64,000 nt of DNA, taken from positions 3,782,001 through 3,846,000 of the forward strand of contig NZ_CP132976.1 in assembly GCF_030864005.1 (NCBI RefSeq), in the 5' to 3' direction. The notes beneath the pieces are model-generated. The model searched no databases and was not told the origin of the DNA. It saw only the letters and a program-made list of their open reading frames with translations. The first letter of the stretch is position 1, and every line of letters begins with the position of its first letter. Position numbers and translations under genes: made by a program. Of the stretch, positions 47,062 through 56,224 are shown piece by piece. This DNA is from Achromobacter seleniivolatilans (GTDB lineage Bacteria > Pseudomonadota > Gammaproteobacteria > Burkholderiales > Burkholderiaceae_B).

Positions 47062-47568
47062 CTAGTCGTCAGTGTCGATGGGCAGTTCGAGCGGCACGTG
47101 CTCTGTCATCAGCACATCCAGCATCTGAATCAGCAGCGCGGCCTTTTCTTCGCCGAACGGTGCCAGCACCGCTTTCTGATGCTGCAAAGCCTGTTCGCAC
47201 AAAGCCGCAATCAGGTGCGTGCCTTTGGCGGTGATGCACACCCGCGTCTGACGGCGGTCCGCCCGCACGCCGGTGCGCGCCACCAGGCCGTCGGCTTCCA
47301 TGCGTTGCACCACCTTGCTAAGGGTGGGCTGCTTGGTGATGGCCAGCACGGCAAGCGTGCCGATGGTCTCACCCGGACTGCCTTCAAGACTGGCCAGCAC
47401 TCGCCATTCCGTGACGGACAGACCCGCCGCCTTGACCTGCAAATGGAATTCGGCCGAGATGCGCTGGCTGGCCTGCGCCAGCAGGTAAGCCAGATAGCCG
47501 TCAACAAAGCGCGGCCCCGCCGTGCCCCGCCCGGTAAGAAGAGTGTCCCGCTGCTTGTCCAACCGCAT
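47062..47568 (-). CDS. MarR-family transcription regulator
   Basis: A 168-residue winged-helix regulator. It has the dimerisation N-terminus, the recognition region LSVTEWRVLASLEG and TKQPTLSKVVQRMEADGLV, and the wing RRQTRVCITAKGTHLIAALC. MarR proteins are usually ligand-released repressors of divergent genes. It diverges from the iorA-like catabolic gene cluster, which it most likely controls; effectors in this family are often aromatic acids. The start is ATG 47568; alternatives upstream lack support. Confidence 0.93.
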   Translation of the reverse strand: MRLDKQRDTLLTGRGTAGPRFVDGYLAYLLAQASQRISAEFHLQVKAAGLSVTEWRVLASLEGSPGETIGTLAVLAITKQPTLSKVVQRMEADGLVARTGVRADRRQTRVCITAKGTHLIAALCEQALQHQKAVLAPFGEEKAALLIQMLDVLMTEHVPLELPIDTDD

Positions 47569-47936
47569 GTTGCTTTGCTCCCACGCACCGGAATTCTAGA
47601 AGGGCCCATGGCCCGAAAGCGCATTGCACCACGACGGCGCAAACGTGCGCCATGACGTGCCGCAATGCTGTTGCGCAGCACAGGGTATACCCCGAATCGC
47701 AACCCGTTTTTGCACCATAACAGCGCCGCAATTACGGCGCGACCCTACAGGACAACCAGTATATACACCCTTGTTTTTAAGTGATATTTTTTGATTTCCA
47801 TGAAATTTCATCTTTTTTGTTGACAGCTAAAACGTTGACTCCTAAAGTATTTTTAAGACGGAATTTTCATGACGTGATGATGCTGCTACGCAGCAACGCT
47901 TGAGGCGCCGAATACCGGCCCGACCAGGAGTTCGAG
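47569..47936. promoter_or_regulatory. Divergent regulatory region between marR-type gene and the catabolic cluster
   Basis: About 370 bases without a gene. Its first half is GC-rich, its second half AT-rich. It holds a candidate plus-strand promoter (TTGACA 47820-47825, 17-base spacer, TAAAGT 47843-47848), a 6-bp inverted repeat GCGCCG-6-CGGCGC at 47723-47740, and a TGCTGC-TAC-GCAGCA hairpin (47880-47894) about 25 bases before the iorA ribosome site (AGGAG). Any could be MarR or leader control points; none is proven. Confidence 0.55.
47820..47848 (+). promoter_or_regulatory. Candidate sigma70 promoter of the catabolic cluster
   Basis: A perfect -35 TTGACA is followed after 17 bases by TAAAGT, a four-of-six -10 match, about 90 bases upstream of the iorA-like start. 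A second TTGAC occurs in the spacer (47834-47838). Confidence 0.55.
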
Positions 47937-50180
47937 ATGGCTGAAAGGTCTTTCAAGAAAGAAGTCCAGCAGTTGCGGATCGGCGCGGGCGAAGAGTTCC
48001 GTGGCGAGGGCATTCTTGCCGTCACGAAAGCGCTGCTGCAATCGGGCGTGGGATATGTCGCGGGTTATCAGGGCTCGCCGATTTCGCACCTGATGGACGT
48101 GCTGGCCGACGCCAACGAGATCCTGCAAGAGCTGGGCGTGCACTTCGAGGCCAGCGCATCCGAAGCCACCGCAGCTGCCACCCTGGCGGCTTCCGTCATG
48201 TACCCCATTCGAGGCGCCGTCACCTGGAAGTCCACCGTGGGCACCAACGTCGCCTCCGACGCGCTGGCCAATCTGGCGTCGGGCGGCGTCACCGGCGGCG
48301 CGCTTGTCATCGTGGGCGAAGACTATGGCGAAGGCTCGTCCATCATGCAGGAACGCTCGCATGCGTTCGCGATGAAGTCGCAGATCTGGCTGCTGGACCC
48401 GCGCCCCAATCTGGAAAGCATGGTCAAGGCAGTGGAAGACGGCTTTGAACTGTCCGAAGCCAGCAAGACGCCGGTGATGCTGCAACTGCGCATTCGCGGC
48501 TGTCATGTGCATGGCCGCTTCATCGCCAAAGAAAATAAACGGCCTGCGTTCTCGCTGGCCGAAGCGCTGGAAAATCCGGCGCGCGACACCAGCCGCATTG
48601 TGCTTCCGCCCGCGTCGTTCCTGCACGAACAGGAAAAGATCAAGGAACGCTGGCCCGCCGCCATCCGCTATATCAAGGAACATAAGCTCAACGAACACTT
48701 CGACGGCGACCAGACCGACATCGGGCTGATCCTGCAAGGCGGCCTGTACAACGGCGTCATCCGCGCGTTGCAGTTGCTGGGGCTGGCCGATAACTTCGGC
48801 AACAGCCGCATTCCGTTGTACGTCATGAACGTGACCTACCCCGTCATTGAAGACGAGGTCATCAGCTTCTGCCGCGACAAACGCGCCGTGCTGCTGCTGG
48901 AAGAAGGCCAGCCCGATTACATCGAACAAAACCTGCACGCGGTGTTGCGCAAGGCGGGCGTCACGACGCACCTGTCTGGCAAAGATGTGCTGCCGATGGC
49001 GGGCGAATACACCACGCAAGTCATGCGCGACGGCCTGCGCGAATTCCTGAAGCAGCAACGCCCCGAGTCCCTGCAAACGCATCCCGCCGTGGCCGTAGAC
49101 GCGCAAGCCGCGACATCTACGCCTGCCAAACAGCTGGAGATCACGGAAGTCTCGCGGCCCAAGCCTGCCGCGCCCGTACGCGCCACCGAACAGCCCATCA
49201 CGTTTCACAAGCAGGTCGAAGGGCTGGCGGCGGTTGTGCCGCCCCGTCCCGCCGGCTTCTGTACGGGCTGTCCGGAACGGCCCATTTTTTCCGCGCTGAC
49301 GCTGGCGCAGGAAACGCTGGGCCAGCACCATATTTCCTGTGACATCGGCTGTCACCTTTTCTCAATCCTGCCGCCCTTCAATCTGGGCGCGACCACCATG
49401 GGGTATGGCCTGGGCGCATCCAGCGCCGCGGCCTTCAACGTGCCCGCTGCCAAACGGCCGATTTCCATCATGGGCGACGGCGGCTTCTGGCATAACGGTT
49501 TGTCGTCCGGCATAGGCAATGCGGTGTTCAACAAATACGACGGCGTCATCGTCATCGTGGACAACTTCTACGCGTCCGCGACTGGCGGGCAAGACATCCT
49601 GTCATCCCGGGCCGACAACCCGGACCGCTCCACCAACAATCCCATCGACCAGGCCGTGCGCGGCGTGGGTGTGAAATGGGTGCGCACCTTGGACCGCACC
49701 TATGACGTCGCCAAAGTTCGCGCCACCATCGAAGAGGCGCTGACCACCGACATCAAGGGTCCGAAGGTCATCATCGCGCAATCCGAATGTATGTTGAACA
49801 AGCAGCGCCGCATCAAGCCGCTGTTCAACAAAGCCGTCAAAGAAGGCCGCCGTATGGTGAAGGAACGCTTCGGTGTCGACCCCGACGTCTGCACGGGCGA
49901 CCACGCTTGCATCCGCTTGTCCGGCTGTCCGTCCCTGACCGTCAAGGACAGCGGCGACCCCTTGAAAGAAGACCCCGTGGCGCATGTGGAAAGCAGCTGC
50001 GTGGGCTGCGGCAATTGCGGCGAAGTCGCGCACGCGGCCGTGTTGTGCCCATCGTTCTACCGCGCCGACATCGTGCACAACCCGACCGGCAGCGACCGCT
50101 TCCTGGCGAGAGTGCGCGGGGCCGTGATCGGTTATCTGCAACGCCGCCGCGCGGCGCGCCTGACTCAATACGCGCTGTAA
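47937..50180 (+). CDS. Indolepyruvate ferredoxin oxidoreductase-type alpha subunit
   Basis: A 747-residue TPP-dependent 2-oxoacid oxidoreductase chain. Residues 1-400 are the PP-like domain and linker; the TPP motif GDGGFWHNGLSSGIGNAVFN leads to IVIVDNFYASATGG. The C-terminus has ferredoxin-type Cys patterns (CTGDHACIRLSGC; CVGCGNCGEVAHAAVLC), which is two [4Fe-4S] sites in IorA relatives. The enzyme would oxidise an aryl- or other 2-oxoacid to the acyl-CoA with ferredoxin as acceptor. ATG 47937 has AGGAG eight bases before it. It leads the cluster; iorB-like follows after 12 bases. Confidence 0.9.
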   Translation: MAERSFKKEVQQLRIGAGEEFRGEGILAVTKALLQSGVGYVAGYQGSPISHLMDVLADANEILQELGVHFEASASEATAAATLAASVMYPIRGAVTWKSTVGTNVASDALANLASGGVTGGALVIVGEDYGEGSSIMQERSHAFAMKSQIWLLDPRPNLESMVKAVEDGFELSEASKTPVMLQLRIRGCHVHGRFIAKENKRPAFSLAEALENPARDTSRIVLPPASFLHEQEKIKERWPAAIRYIKEHKLNEHFDGDQTDIGLILQGGLYNGVIRALQLLGLADNFGNSRIPLYVMNVTYPVIEDEVISFCRDKRAVLLLEEGQPDYIEQNLHAVLRKAGVTTHLSGKDVLPMAGEYTTQVMRDGLREFLKQQRPESLQTHPAVAVDAQAATSTPAKQLEITEVSRPKPAAPVRATEQPITFHKQVEGLAAVVPPRPAGFCTGCPERPIFSALTLAQETLGQHHISCDIGCHLFSILPPFNLGATTMGYGLGASSAAAFNVPAAKRPISIMGDGGFWHNGLSSGIGNAVFNKYDGVIVIVDNFYASATGGQDILSSRADNPDRSTNNPIDQAVRGVGVKWVRTLDRTYDVAKVRATIEEALTTDIKGPKVIIAQSECMLNKQRRIKPLFNKAVKEGRRMVKERFGVDPDVCTGDHACIRLSGCPSLTVKDSGDPLKEDPVAHVESSCVGCGNCGEVAHAAVLCPSFYRADIVHNPTGSDRFLARVRGAVIGYLQRRRAARLTQYAL

Positions 50181-50192
50181 AGGACAACGTTC

Positions 50193-51737
50193 ATGCACCC
50201 GGTGGCAATGCAACACGGCAACCCGATAAAAATCGCCATTCTGGCCATGGGCGGCCAAGGCGGCGGCGTCTTGGCCGACTGGATCGTCGACATGGCTGAA
50301 CATGCCGGATGGTGGGCGCAAACCACATCCGTGCCCGGCGTCGCGCAGCGCACCGGCGCCACCATCTACTACCTGGAACTGCTGCCCGAAGCGGATGTAC
50401 AGCGTGCAGGCCGTCCGCCCGCGCTGGCGCTGATGCCCACGCCCGGCGACGTAGACCTTGTGGTGGCAGCCGAACTGATGGAAGGGGGCCGCGCCATCCA
50501 GCGCGGACTCGTCACGCCCGAACGCACCGTGTTGTTGACGTCGTCTCACCGCAGCTACGCCGTCAGCGAAAAATCCGCGCCGGGCAATGGCATCGCGGAC
50601 CCGAACAAAGTGCTGGAAGCGGGCCGCGCCGCCGCCAAGCGCTTTCTGTGTTTCGACCTGCAAGATTTGGCAGATCGTGCGGGCAGCGTCATCAGTGCCA
50701 GCCTGTTCGGTGCAGTGGCCGGCAGCGGCGCGCTGCCCTTTACCCGCGAAGACTTCGAAGCCACGGTGCGGCGCGCGGGTCTGGGCGTAGACGCCAGCCT
50801 GCGCGCTTTCGCGCTGGGTTTCGACGCCGCCGATCAGGCGCCTGCGCAACCTGAAGACATCGACCTGACCCGGCCGGTGCCAGCGACGCCCGACCGCGCC
50901 GCATCCCCACATACGCAGGCCTTGCTGGATACGATCAAACGCGACTTTCCCGCCTGTGCGCAGCCCATGCTGACCGCAGGCGTGCGCCGCCAGCTTGAGT
51001 TCCAGGATGCGGCCTATGCCCAAGACTATTTGCGCCGCATGAAGACGCTGCGCGACCTGGACGCGCAACACGGTGGCGACGCGCAGCAATGGGCGCTGAC
51101 CTGTGCCGCCGCGCGCTACGTAGCCACGGCCATGGCCTATGACGATGTAATCCGCGTGGCCGATCTGAAAACACGCGGCACTCGTTTTGACCGGGTGCGC
51201 CAGGAAGTCGGCGCGCGTCCGGACCAGCTGGTGTACCTGACCGAATTCATGCACCCGCGGCTGGAAGAGATCTGCGGCACCTTGCCCTCCGGGCTGGGCC
51301 GTTGGCTGGAAAGCTCCAAAACATTCAGCGGCTTTGTTGAACGCCGGCTGGGCAAGGGGCGCCGTATGCAAAGCGGCACGCTGGGCGGTTTTCTGATGCT
51401 GTACACGCTGGCGGGCATGCGGCGGTTTCGCCGCAGCACGCTGCGCCACAAGATTGAAATGGACGGGCTGGAACACTGGCTGGACCTGATCGCCCGCCTG
51501 ACGCCGCAGGACTACGCGCTGGCAGTCGAAACCGTCAATTGCCGCCGCCTGGTCAAGGGTTATAGCGACACGCATGTGCGCGGTGGCGGCAAATACCGCC
51601 AGTTGATCGCCGCAGCCGCTCAGTTGGCAGGCCGGCCGGATGCCGCCGCCACGCTGCGCGAACTGCGCAACACCGCGCTGGCCAACGAAAAATGCGGACC
51701 GATGGAGCGCCAGCTGGCTGACAAGCTGGCCGCCTGA
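50193..51737 (+). CDS. Indolepyruvate oxidoreductase-type beta subunit with DUF6537-like C-terminus
   Basis: A 514-residue partner of the preceding chain. Residues 1-200 resemble the gamma-type domain of 2-oxoacid ferredoxin oxidoreductases (KIAILAMGGQGGGVLADWIV; SVPGVAQRTGATIYYLELLP). The remaining about 300 residues are the extra helical domain of long IorB forms (DUF6537), of unknown role. Together with IorA it forms the two-gene enzyme. Start ATG 50193; AAGGA lies nearby. Whether the substrate is indolepyruvate or another arylpyruvate cannot be read. Confidence 0.88.
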   Translation: MHPVAMQHGNPIKIAILAMGGQGGGVLADWIVDMAEHAGWWAQTTSVPGVAQRTGATIYYLELLPEADVQRAGRPPALALMPTPGDVDLVVAAELMEGGRAIQRGLVTPERTVLLTSSHRSYAVSEKSAPGNGIADPNKVLEAGRAAAKRFLCFDLQDLADRAGSVISASLFGAVAGSGALPFTREDFEATVRRAGLGVDASLRAFALGFDAADQAPAQPEDIDLTRPVPATPDRAASPHTQALLDTIKRDFPACAQPMLTAGVRRQLEFQDAAYAQDYLRRMKTLRDLDAQHGGDAQQWALTCAAARYVATAMAYDDVIRVADLKTRGTRFDRVRQEVGARPDQLVYLTEFMHPRLEEICGTLPSGLGRWLESSKTFSGFVERRLGKGRRMQSGTLGGFLMLYTLAGMRRFRRSTLRHKIEMDGLEHWLDLIARLTPQDYALAVETVNCRRLVKGYSDTHVRGGGKYRQLIAAAAQLAGRPDAAATLRELRNTALANEKCGPMERQLADKLAA

Positions 51738-51763
51738 TCCGATTACCGACAGAGACAAACGCC

Positions 51764-52741
51764 GTGCAGACACTGAAACTGATCGTCCGGGAAGTCCGGC
51801 AAGAATCCCCCCTGATCCGCTCGTTGCGCCTGGCGCGCGAAGATGGCGGCCCCTTGCCCGCCTTTGGCCCCGGTGCGCACGTAAAGGTTACGGTGCCGGG
51901 CTTGCACGATCCGCGCTGCTATTCCCTGGTGCAACTCGCGCCCGAGGCCGGGCTGTTCGCCCAACCCACGGAATATCGGCTGGGCGTGCGGCTGGAGGAA
52001 AACAGCCAAGGCGGATCACGCCACATGCACGCGCTGGCAGTGGGCGACTCGCTGACTGTCGAAGGCCCAAAGAACGATTTTCCCTTGCATGAGTCGCCAG
52101 CTGGCGACGAGCCTGTCGTGCTCATCGCGGGTGGCATCGGCATCACGCCCGTGGCATCCATGGCTGCCGCCCTTGCAGCGGCCGGACGCGCATTCCACCT
52201 GCACTACTGCGGCCGCAGCAAAGATCAACTGGCCTTCGTGCCCGAATTGGAAGCCCTGGCGGGCGGCAATCTGACCCTGCATGCCGACGATGATCCGTCC
52301 TGCCGTTTTGACCTGCAAGCGCTGCTGAAATCGGCGTCGCCCCGGCAGCACCTGTACGTGTGCGGACCCAAGGGCCTGATTGACGCCGTCATACAAAACG
52401 CCAAGGCCGCGCATTGGCCTGATGCACACGTGCATTTCGAGCTCTTCGTCACAGCTGCTCCGCAAGCCGGCGACCAGCCGTTTGAAGTCGAACTGCGCCA
52501 ATCCGGCCGCACGCTCACCATCCCGGCTGACAAGACCATCGTTGACGTCATGGAAGAAGAAGGTTGCGATCCGATGTTTGACTGCAAGCGCGGCGAATGC
52601 GGCGTCTGTCAGGCCACGGTATTGGAAGGCGAACCCGACCATCGCGACTACTACCTTTCGGACACCGAAAAGGCCAGCGGCAAGATCATTCAGATTTGCA
52701 TCTCGCGCGCGAAGTCGGCGCGCCTGGTGCTGGACCTGTAA
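51764..52741 (+). CDS. VanB/PDR-type oxygenase reductase with C-terminal [2Fe-2S]
   Basis: A 325-residue electron-transfer protein of the phthalate dioxygenase reductase family. Order: FMN-binding beta barrel (residues about 1-105, with RCYSLVQLAPEAG), NAD domain (about 106-230, VVLIAGGIGITPVASMAAAL), and plant-type ferredoxin domain with CKRGECGVC and a fourth Cys in IIQICISRA. It would pass NADH electrons to the Rieske oxygenase encoded next. GTG start at 51764; the Rieske alpha gene follows after 31 bases. Confidence 0.92.
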   Translation: MQTLKLIVREVRQESPLIRSLRLAREDGGPLPAFGPGAHVKVTVPGLHDPRCYSLVQLAPEAGLFAQPTEYRLGVRLEENSQGGSRHMHALAVGDSLTVEGPKNDFPLHESPAGDEPVVLIAGGIGITPVASMAAALAAAGRAFHLHYCGRSKDQLAFVPELEALAGGNLTLHADDDPSCRFDLQALLKSASPRQHLYVCGPKGLIDAVIQNAKAAHWPDAHVHFELFVTAAPQAGDQPFEVELRQSGRTLTIPADKTIVDVMEEEGCDPMFDCKRGECGVCQATVLEGEPDHRDYYLSDTEKASGKIIQICISRAKSARLVLDL

Positions 52742-52772
52742 GGCCGGCGGCCCACACGACAAGGAAGCGACC

Positions 52773-54092
52773 ATGGCCAAATACCGCGACAACCCCGACG
52801 CCATCCGCGCCCTGCTGCGCGATACCGAGGTGCACAAGGATCTGTTCATAGACCAGGAACTGTTCGACCTGGAAATGGAACGGCTCTACGCCAATACCTG
52901 GGTATTTGTCGGCCACGACAGCCAGGTGCCGAATTCGGGCGATTACATCACCACCACCGTCGGCAACCAGCCCGTGGTGATGGTGCGCCACAGCGATAAA
53001 AGCGTGCGCGTGCTGCACAACCGCTGCCCGCACAAAGGCACGATGGTAGCGGGCGAAGCCTGCGGCAACACAGGCAAGTTCTTCCGTTGCCCGTATCACG
53101 CCTGGACGTTCAAGACCGATGGCAGCCTGCTGTCGATACCGCTGAAGAAAGGCTACGAAAACACCGGCCTGGAAAACTGCGAAGCCAGCCAGGGCATGGC
53201 TGCCGTCAAAGACGTGAAGAACCATCGGGGTTTCGTGTTCTGCCGTCTGAACCCGGAAGGCCAGTCGTTCGAGGACTTCTTTGGCGAATCCCTGTCCACG
53301 CTGGACAACATGGTGGACCGCTCGCCAGAAGGCCGGCTGGAAGTGGCGGGCGGCGTATTGCGCTACATGCACCGCTGCAACTGGAAGATGCTGGTCGACA
53401 ACCAGACCGACACCTGTCATCCGATGGTGGCGCACGAATCATCGGCAGGCACCGCCGTGAAGGTCTGGGAACAAGCGCCGGACGGCACGCCAAAACCGAT
53501 GGCCGTCGAACTGTTTGCGCCCTTTATCTCGCCCTATGAGTTCTTCGAAAACATGGGCATCCGCGTGTGGGAAAACGGCCACGGGCATACCGGCGTGTCG
53601 GACTCCATACACGCGTCGTACTCCGGCGTGCCGGGTTATTGGGAATCGATGGTGTCGGCCTATGGCGAAGAACGCGCCAAGCAGATTCTGGGCGATGTGC
53701 GCCACAACACGGTGTACTTCCCCAACATCATGGTCAAGGGTCCGATTCAAACGCTGCGTATCTTCAAACCCATCGCTGCTGACCGCACCTTGGTCGAGTC
53801 GTGGACCTTCCGCCTGGTGGGTGCGCCCGACCTGCTGCTGGAACGCACGCTGATGTACAACCGGCTGATCAACGCCCCGACCTCGGTGGTTGGCCATGAC
53901 GATCTGGAAATGTACGAGCGCGCGCAAGACGGGCTGAACTCCCGCGCGCGGGATTGGGTGAACGTGGGCCGGCTGTATTCGCCTGACGAAATCGGCCAGA
54001 AGAACGTCACCACCAATGGCACCAATGAATGGCAGATGCGCAACCAGTACCGCGCATGGGGCCGCTACATGACCGGATCGGAGTCGGTATGA
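52773..54092 (+). CDS. Rieske aromatic-ring-hydroxylating oxygenase, alpha subunit
   Basis: A 439-residue catalytic subunit. The Rieske [2Fe-2S] ligands lie in CPHKG (about residues 86-90) and CPYHAW about 20 residues later. The mononuclear-iron facial triad is in the stretch DNQTDTCHPMVAHESS: the bridging Asp, then His three and eight residues later. This is the benzoate/naphthalene-type dioxygenase fold. ATG 52773 is used (AAGGAAG before it); the open frame upstream is the reductase shadow. Its TGA overlaps the beta start by four bases. Ring position and substrate are unknown. Confidence 0.92.
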   Translation: MAKYRDNPDAIRALLRDTEVHKDLFIDQELFDLEMERLYANTWVFVGHDSQVPNSGDYITTTVGNQPVVMVRHSDKSVRVLHNRCPHKGTMVAGEACGNTGKFFRCPYHAWTFKTDGSLLSIPLKKGYENTGLENCEASQGMAAVKDVKNHRGFVFCRLNPEGQSFEDFFGESLSTLDNMVDRSPEGRLEVAGGVLRYMHRCNWKMLVDNQTDTCHPMVAHESSAGTAVKVWEQAPDGTPKPMAVELFAPFISPYEFFENMGIRVWENGHGHTGVSDSIHASYSGVPGYWESMVSAYGEERAKQILGDVRHNTVYFPNIMVKGPIQTLRIFKPIAADRTLVESWTFRLVGAPDLLLERTLMYNRLINAPTSVVGHDDLEMYERAQDGLNSRARDWVNVGRLYSPDEIGQKNVTTNGTNEWQMRNQYRAWGRYMTGSESV

Positions 54093-54580
54093 GCGCAAGC
54101 GACCGCGAGTTGATCGATTTTGTCTACGCCGAAGCGCGCTTGCTGGACGAGCTGCGCTTTGAAGACTGGCTGAATCTGTACACCGAAGACGGGTACTACT
54201 GGATGCCGCTGGCTCATGGCCAGACAGACGCCAAGCTGCATGCGTCGCTGATGTACGAAGACAAGCTCCTGCTGCGCGTACGCGTGGAACGGCTGGCTGG
54301 CCAGCGCACGTTTTCGCAGCAGCCGAAAAGCCGCTGCCATCATCTGCTGCAAGCGCCCACGGTGGAACGCGATCACCCTGAATCGGCGCCTGCCGAGGGC
54401 CGCCACGTGGTGCGCACCGCCTTCCATTACGTTGAAACCCGGCAGGACGCGCAGACGTTGTTCGCCGGCTGGACCACGCACCACCTGGTCGAACAGGACG
54501 GCGCATTGCGCATCCGTTTGAAGCGCGTTGACCTGGTCAACTGCGACGCCGCCTTCGGCAACATTCAATTGTTCATGTAG
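54089..54580 (+). CDS. Aromatic-ring-hydroxylating dioxygenase, beta subunit
   Basis: A 163-residue NTF2-like beta subunit. Its start reads LIDFVYAEARLLDELRFEDW, then LNLYTEDGYYWMPL, as in BenB and related small subunits; it stabilises the alpha3-beta3 hexamer and shapes the substrate site. It overlaps the alpha gene by four bases, so the two are translationally coupled. A ligase gene begins nine bases after the stop. Confidence 0.9.
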   Translation: MSASDRELIDFVYAEARLLDELRFEDWLNLYTEDGYYWMPLAHGQTDAKLHASLMYEDKLLLRVRVERLAGQRTFSQQPKSRCHHLLQAPTVERDHPESAPAEGRHVVRTAFHYVETRQDAQTLFAGWTTHHLVEQDGALRIRLKRVDLVNCDAAFGNIQLFM

Positions 54581-54589
54581 GAGCGGCTT

Positions 54590-56224
54590 GTGAGCACCAC
54601 CGTCCATCAGGCTTTTCTCGACACCGCGTCCCGTCACGGCGCCCAGCCCTTTCTGTGCATCCTGCCCGAAACCGCCAACGTCTATGGCATAGCGGCGGGC
54701 GAGACATCCTACGCCCAGGCGGCTGACGCCATCGAGACACTGCGCGCCGCTTATGCCAGCGCGGGTTACGGCCACGGCCACCGCGCCGGGCTGCTGCTGG
54801 AAAACCGCCCGGCCTTTTTTCTGCACTGGTTTGCACTGAACGCGTTGGGCGTATCTGTCGTGCCGATCAATCCCGACCTGCGTGCCGCGGAACTGGAATA
54901 CCTGACCGGCCACTCGGAGATTGCGCTGGCCGTGGCGTTGCCCGAACGCCATGCGGACCTGCTGGCCGCCGCTGCACGCGCAGGCCGCAGCTTGCGCGTC
55001 ATGGGGCCGGACGATGCGCCGCCTGCTGCGCCGTCGCCCGCACCGCTGGCCGGCGTCCTGCCTGATGAGCTGACCGAATGCGCCCTGCTCTATACGTCCG
55101 GCACCACCGGACGACCCAAGGGCTGCATCTTGCCCAATCGCTATTTTTTGCACGCAGGCGGCTGGTACGCCCGTATTGGCGGCCTGGCAGCACTGCGACC
55201 CGGCCAGGAGCGGATGCTGACGCCGCTGCCGCTGGTGCATATGAATGCCATGGCGTATTCGGCCATGGCGATGATGCTGACAGGCGGCTGCCTGATCCCG
55301 CTGGACCGCTTCCACCCCAAAACCTGGTGGAACAGCGTGCGGGAGTCCGGCGCCACTGTGCTGCATTATCTGGGCGTAATGCCCGCCATTTTGATGAAAA
55401 CGCCTGCATCCGATGGCGACCGGCAACCCGCCATCCGCTTTGGTTTTGGCGCAGGTGTGGACCGCAAGCTGCATGCGCCATTTGAAGAACGTTTCGGCTT
55501 CCCCTTGCTGGAAGCCTGGGCCATGACAGAGACCGGCGCGGGCGCCGTCATCATCGCCAATCAGGAACCCCGCTACATTGGCACCAGCAGCTTCGGCCGC
55601 GAAGAAGACGATGTGGACGTGCGTATCGTGACGGACGCAGGCGCGCCCGCCGCCGCCGGCGAACACGGCGAACTGCTCGTGCGCCATGCGGGGGACGATC
55701 CGCGCTACGGCTTCTTTGCCGGTTACCTGAAAGATGAAGCCGCCACCAACGAAGCCTGGCAGGACGGCTGGTTCCATACGGGCGACATCGTGCGCCGCGA
55801 AGCCGATGGCGCCCTGCGCTTTGTCGACCGTAAAAAGAACGTGATCCGCCGCAGCGGCGAGAACATTTCGGCCGTGGAAGTGGAAAGCGTGCTGATGCAG
55901 CATCCGCTCGTGAAAGCCGTGGCCGTGGCCGCCGTGCCCGATCCCGTGCGCGGGGACGAGGTCCTGGCCTGCGTGGTGGCGGAAACCCTGCCCGCTGATG
56001 ACGCTGGCCTGGCCGAGGCCGCGCGCAGCATCGTCCAATGGAGCCTGGAACAGCTGGCCTATTACAAGGCGCCAGGTTATGTCGCCTTCGTGGATAGCCT
56101 GCCGCTGACCACCACCAACAAGATTCAGCGCGGCGAGATGAAGACGCTGGCACCAACCCTGCCCGGCACGGCTCGCTGCGTGGATACCAATTCCATGAAG
56201 AAACGCCAGGAGCCAGCGCGATGA
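54590..56224 (+). CDS. Acyl-CoA ligase (AMP-forming)
   Basis: A 544-residue adenylate-forming ligase. It has the P-loop LLYTSGTTGRPKGC, A5-type motif AMTETGAG, the hinge/hydroxyl-binding stretch GWFHTGDIVRREADGALRFV, the A8-like RKKNVIRRSGENISA and the C-terminal catalytic Lys in NKIQRGEM. It would activate the acid substrate or product of this cluster as a CoA thioester. GTG start at 54590 with GGAGCGG upstream. Its stop overlaps the thiolase-fold gene by four bases. The substrate pocket cannot be assigned by eye. Confidence 0.9.
   Translation: MSTTVHQAFLDTASRHGAQPFLCILPETANVYGIAAGETSYAQAADAIETLRAAYASAGYGHGHRAGLLLENRPAFFLHWFALNALGVSVVPINPDLRAAELEYLTGHSEIALAVALPERHADLLAAAARAGRSLRVMGPDDAPPAAPSPAPLAGVLPDELTECALLYTSGTTGRPKGCILPNRYFLHAGGWYARIGGLAALRPGQERMLTPLPLVHMNAMAYSAMAMMLTGGCLIPLDRFHPKTWWNSVRESGATVLHYLGVMPAILMKTPASDGDRQPAIRFGFGAGVDRKLHAPFEERFGFPLLEAWAMTETGAGAVIIANQEPRYIGTSSFGREEDDVDVRIVTDAGAPAAAGEHGELLVRHAGDDPRYGFFAGYLKDEAATNEAWQDGWFHTGDIVRREADGALRFVDRKKNVIRRSGENISAVEVESVLMQHPLVKAVAVAAVPDPVRGDEVLACVVAETLPADDAGLAEAARSIVQWSLEQLAYYKAPGYVAFVDSLPLTTTNKIQRGEMKTLAPTLPGTARCVDTNSMKKRQEPAR

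Noticed and set aside
49602..51773. A 723-codon minus-strand frame opposite iorA/iorB-like genes
   Set aside because: Antisense shadow; the plus strand has TPP and Fe-S motifs.
54065..56038. A 657-codon minus-strand frame opposite the Rieske beta and CoA-ligase genes
   Set aside because: Shadow of the plus-strand genes, without a ribosome site or recognisable domain.
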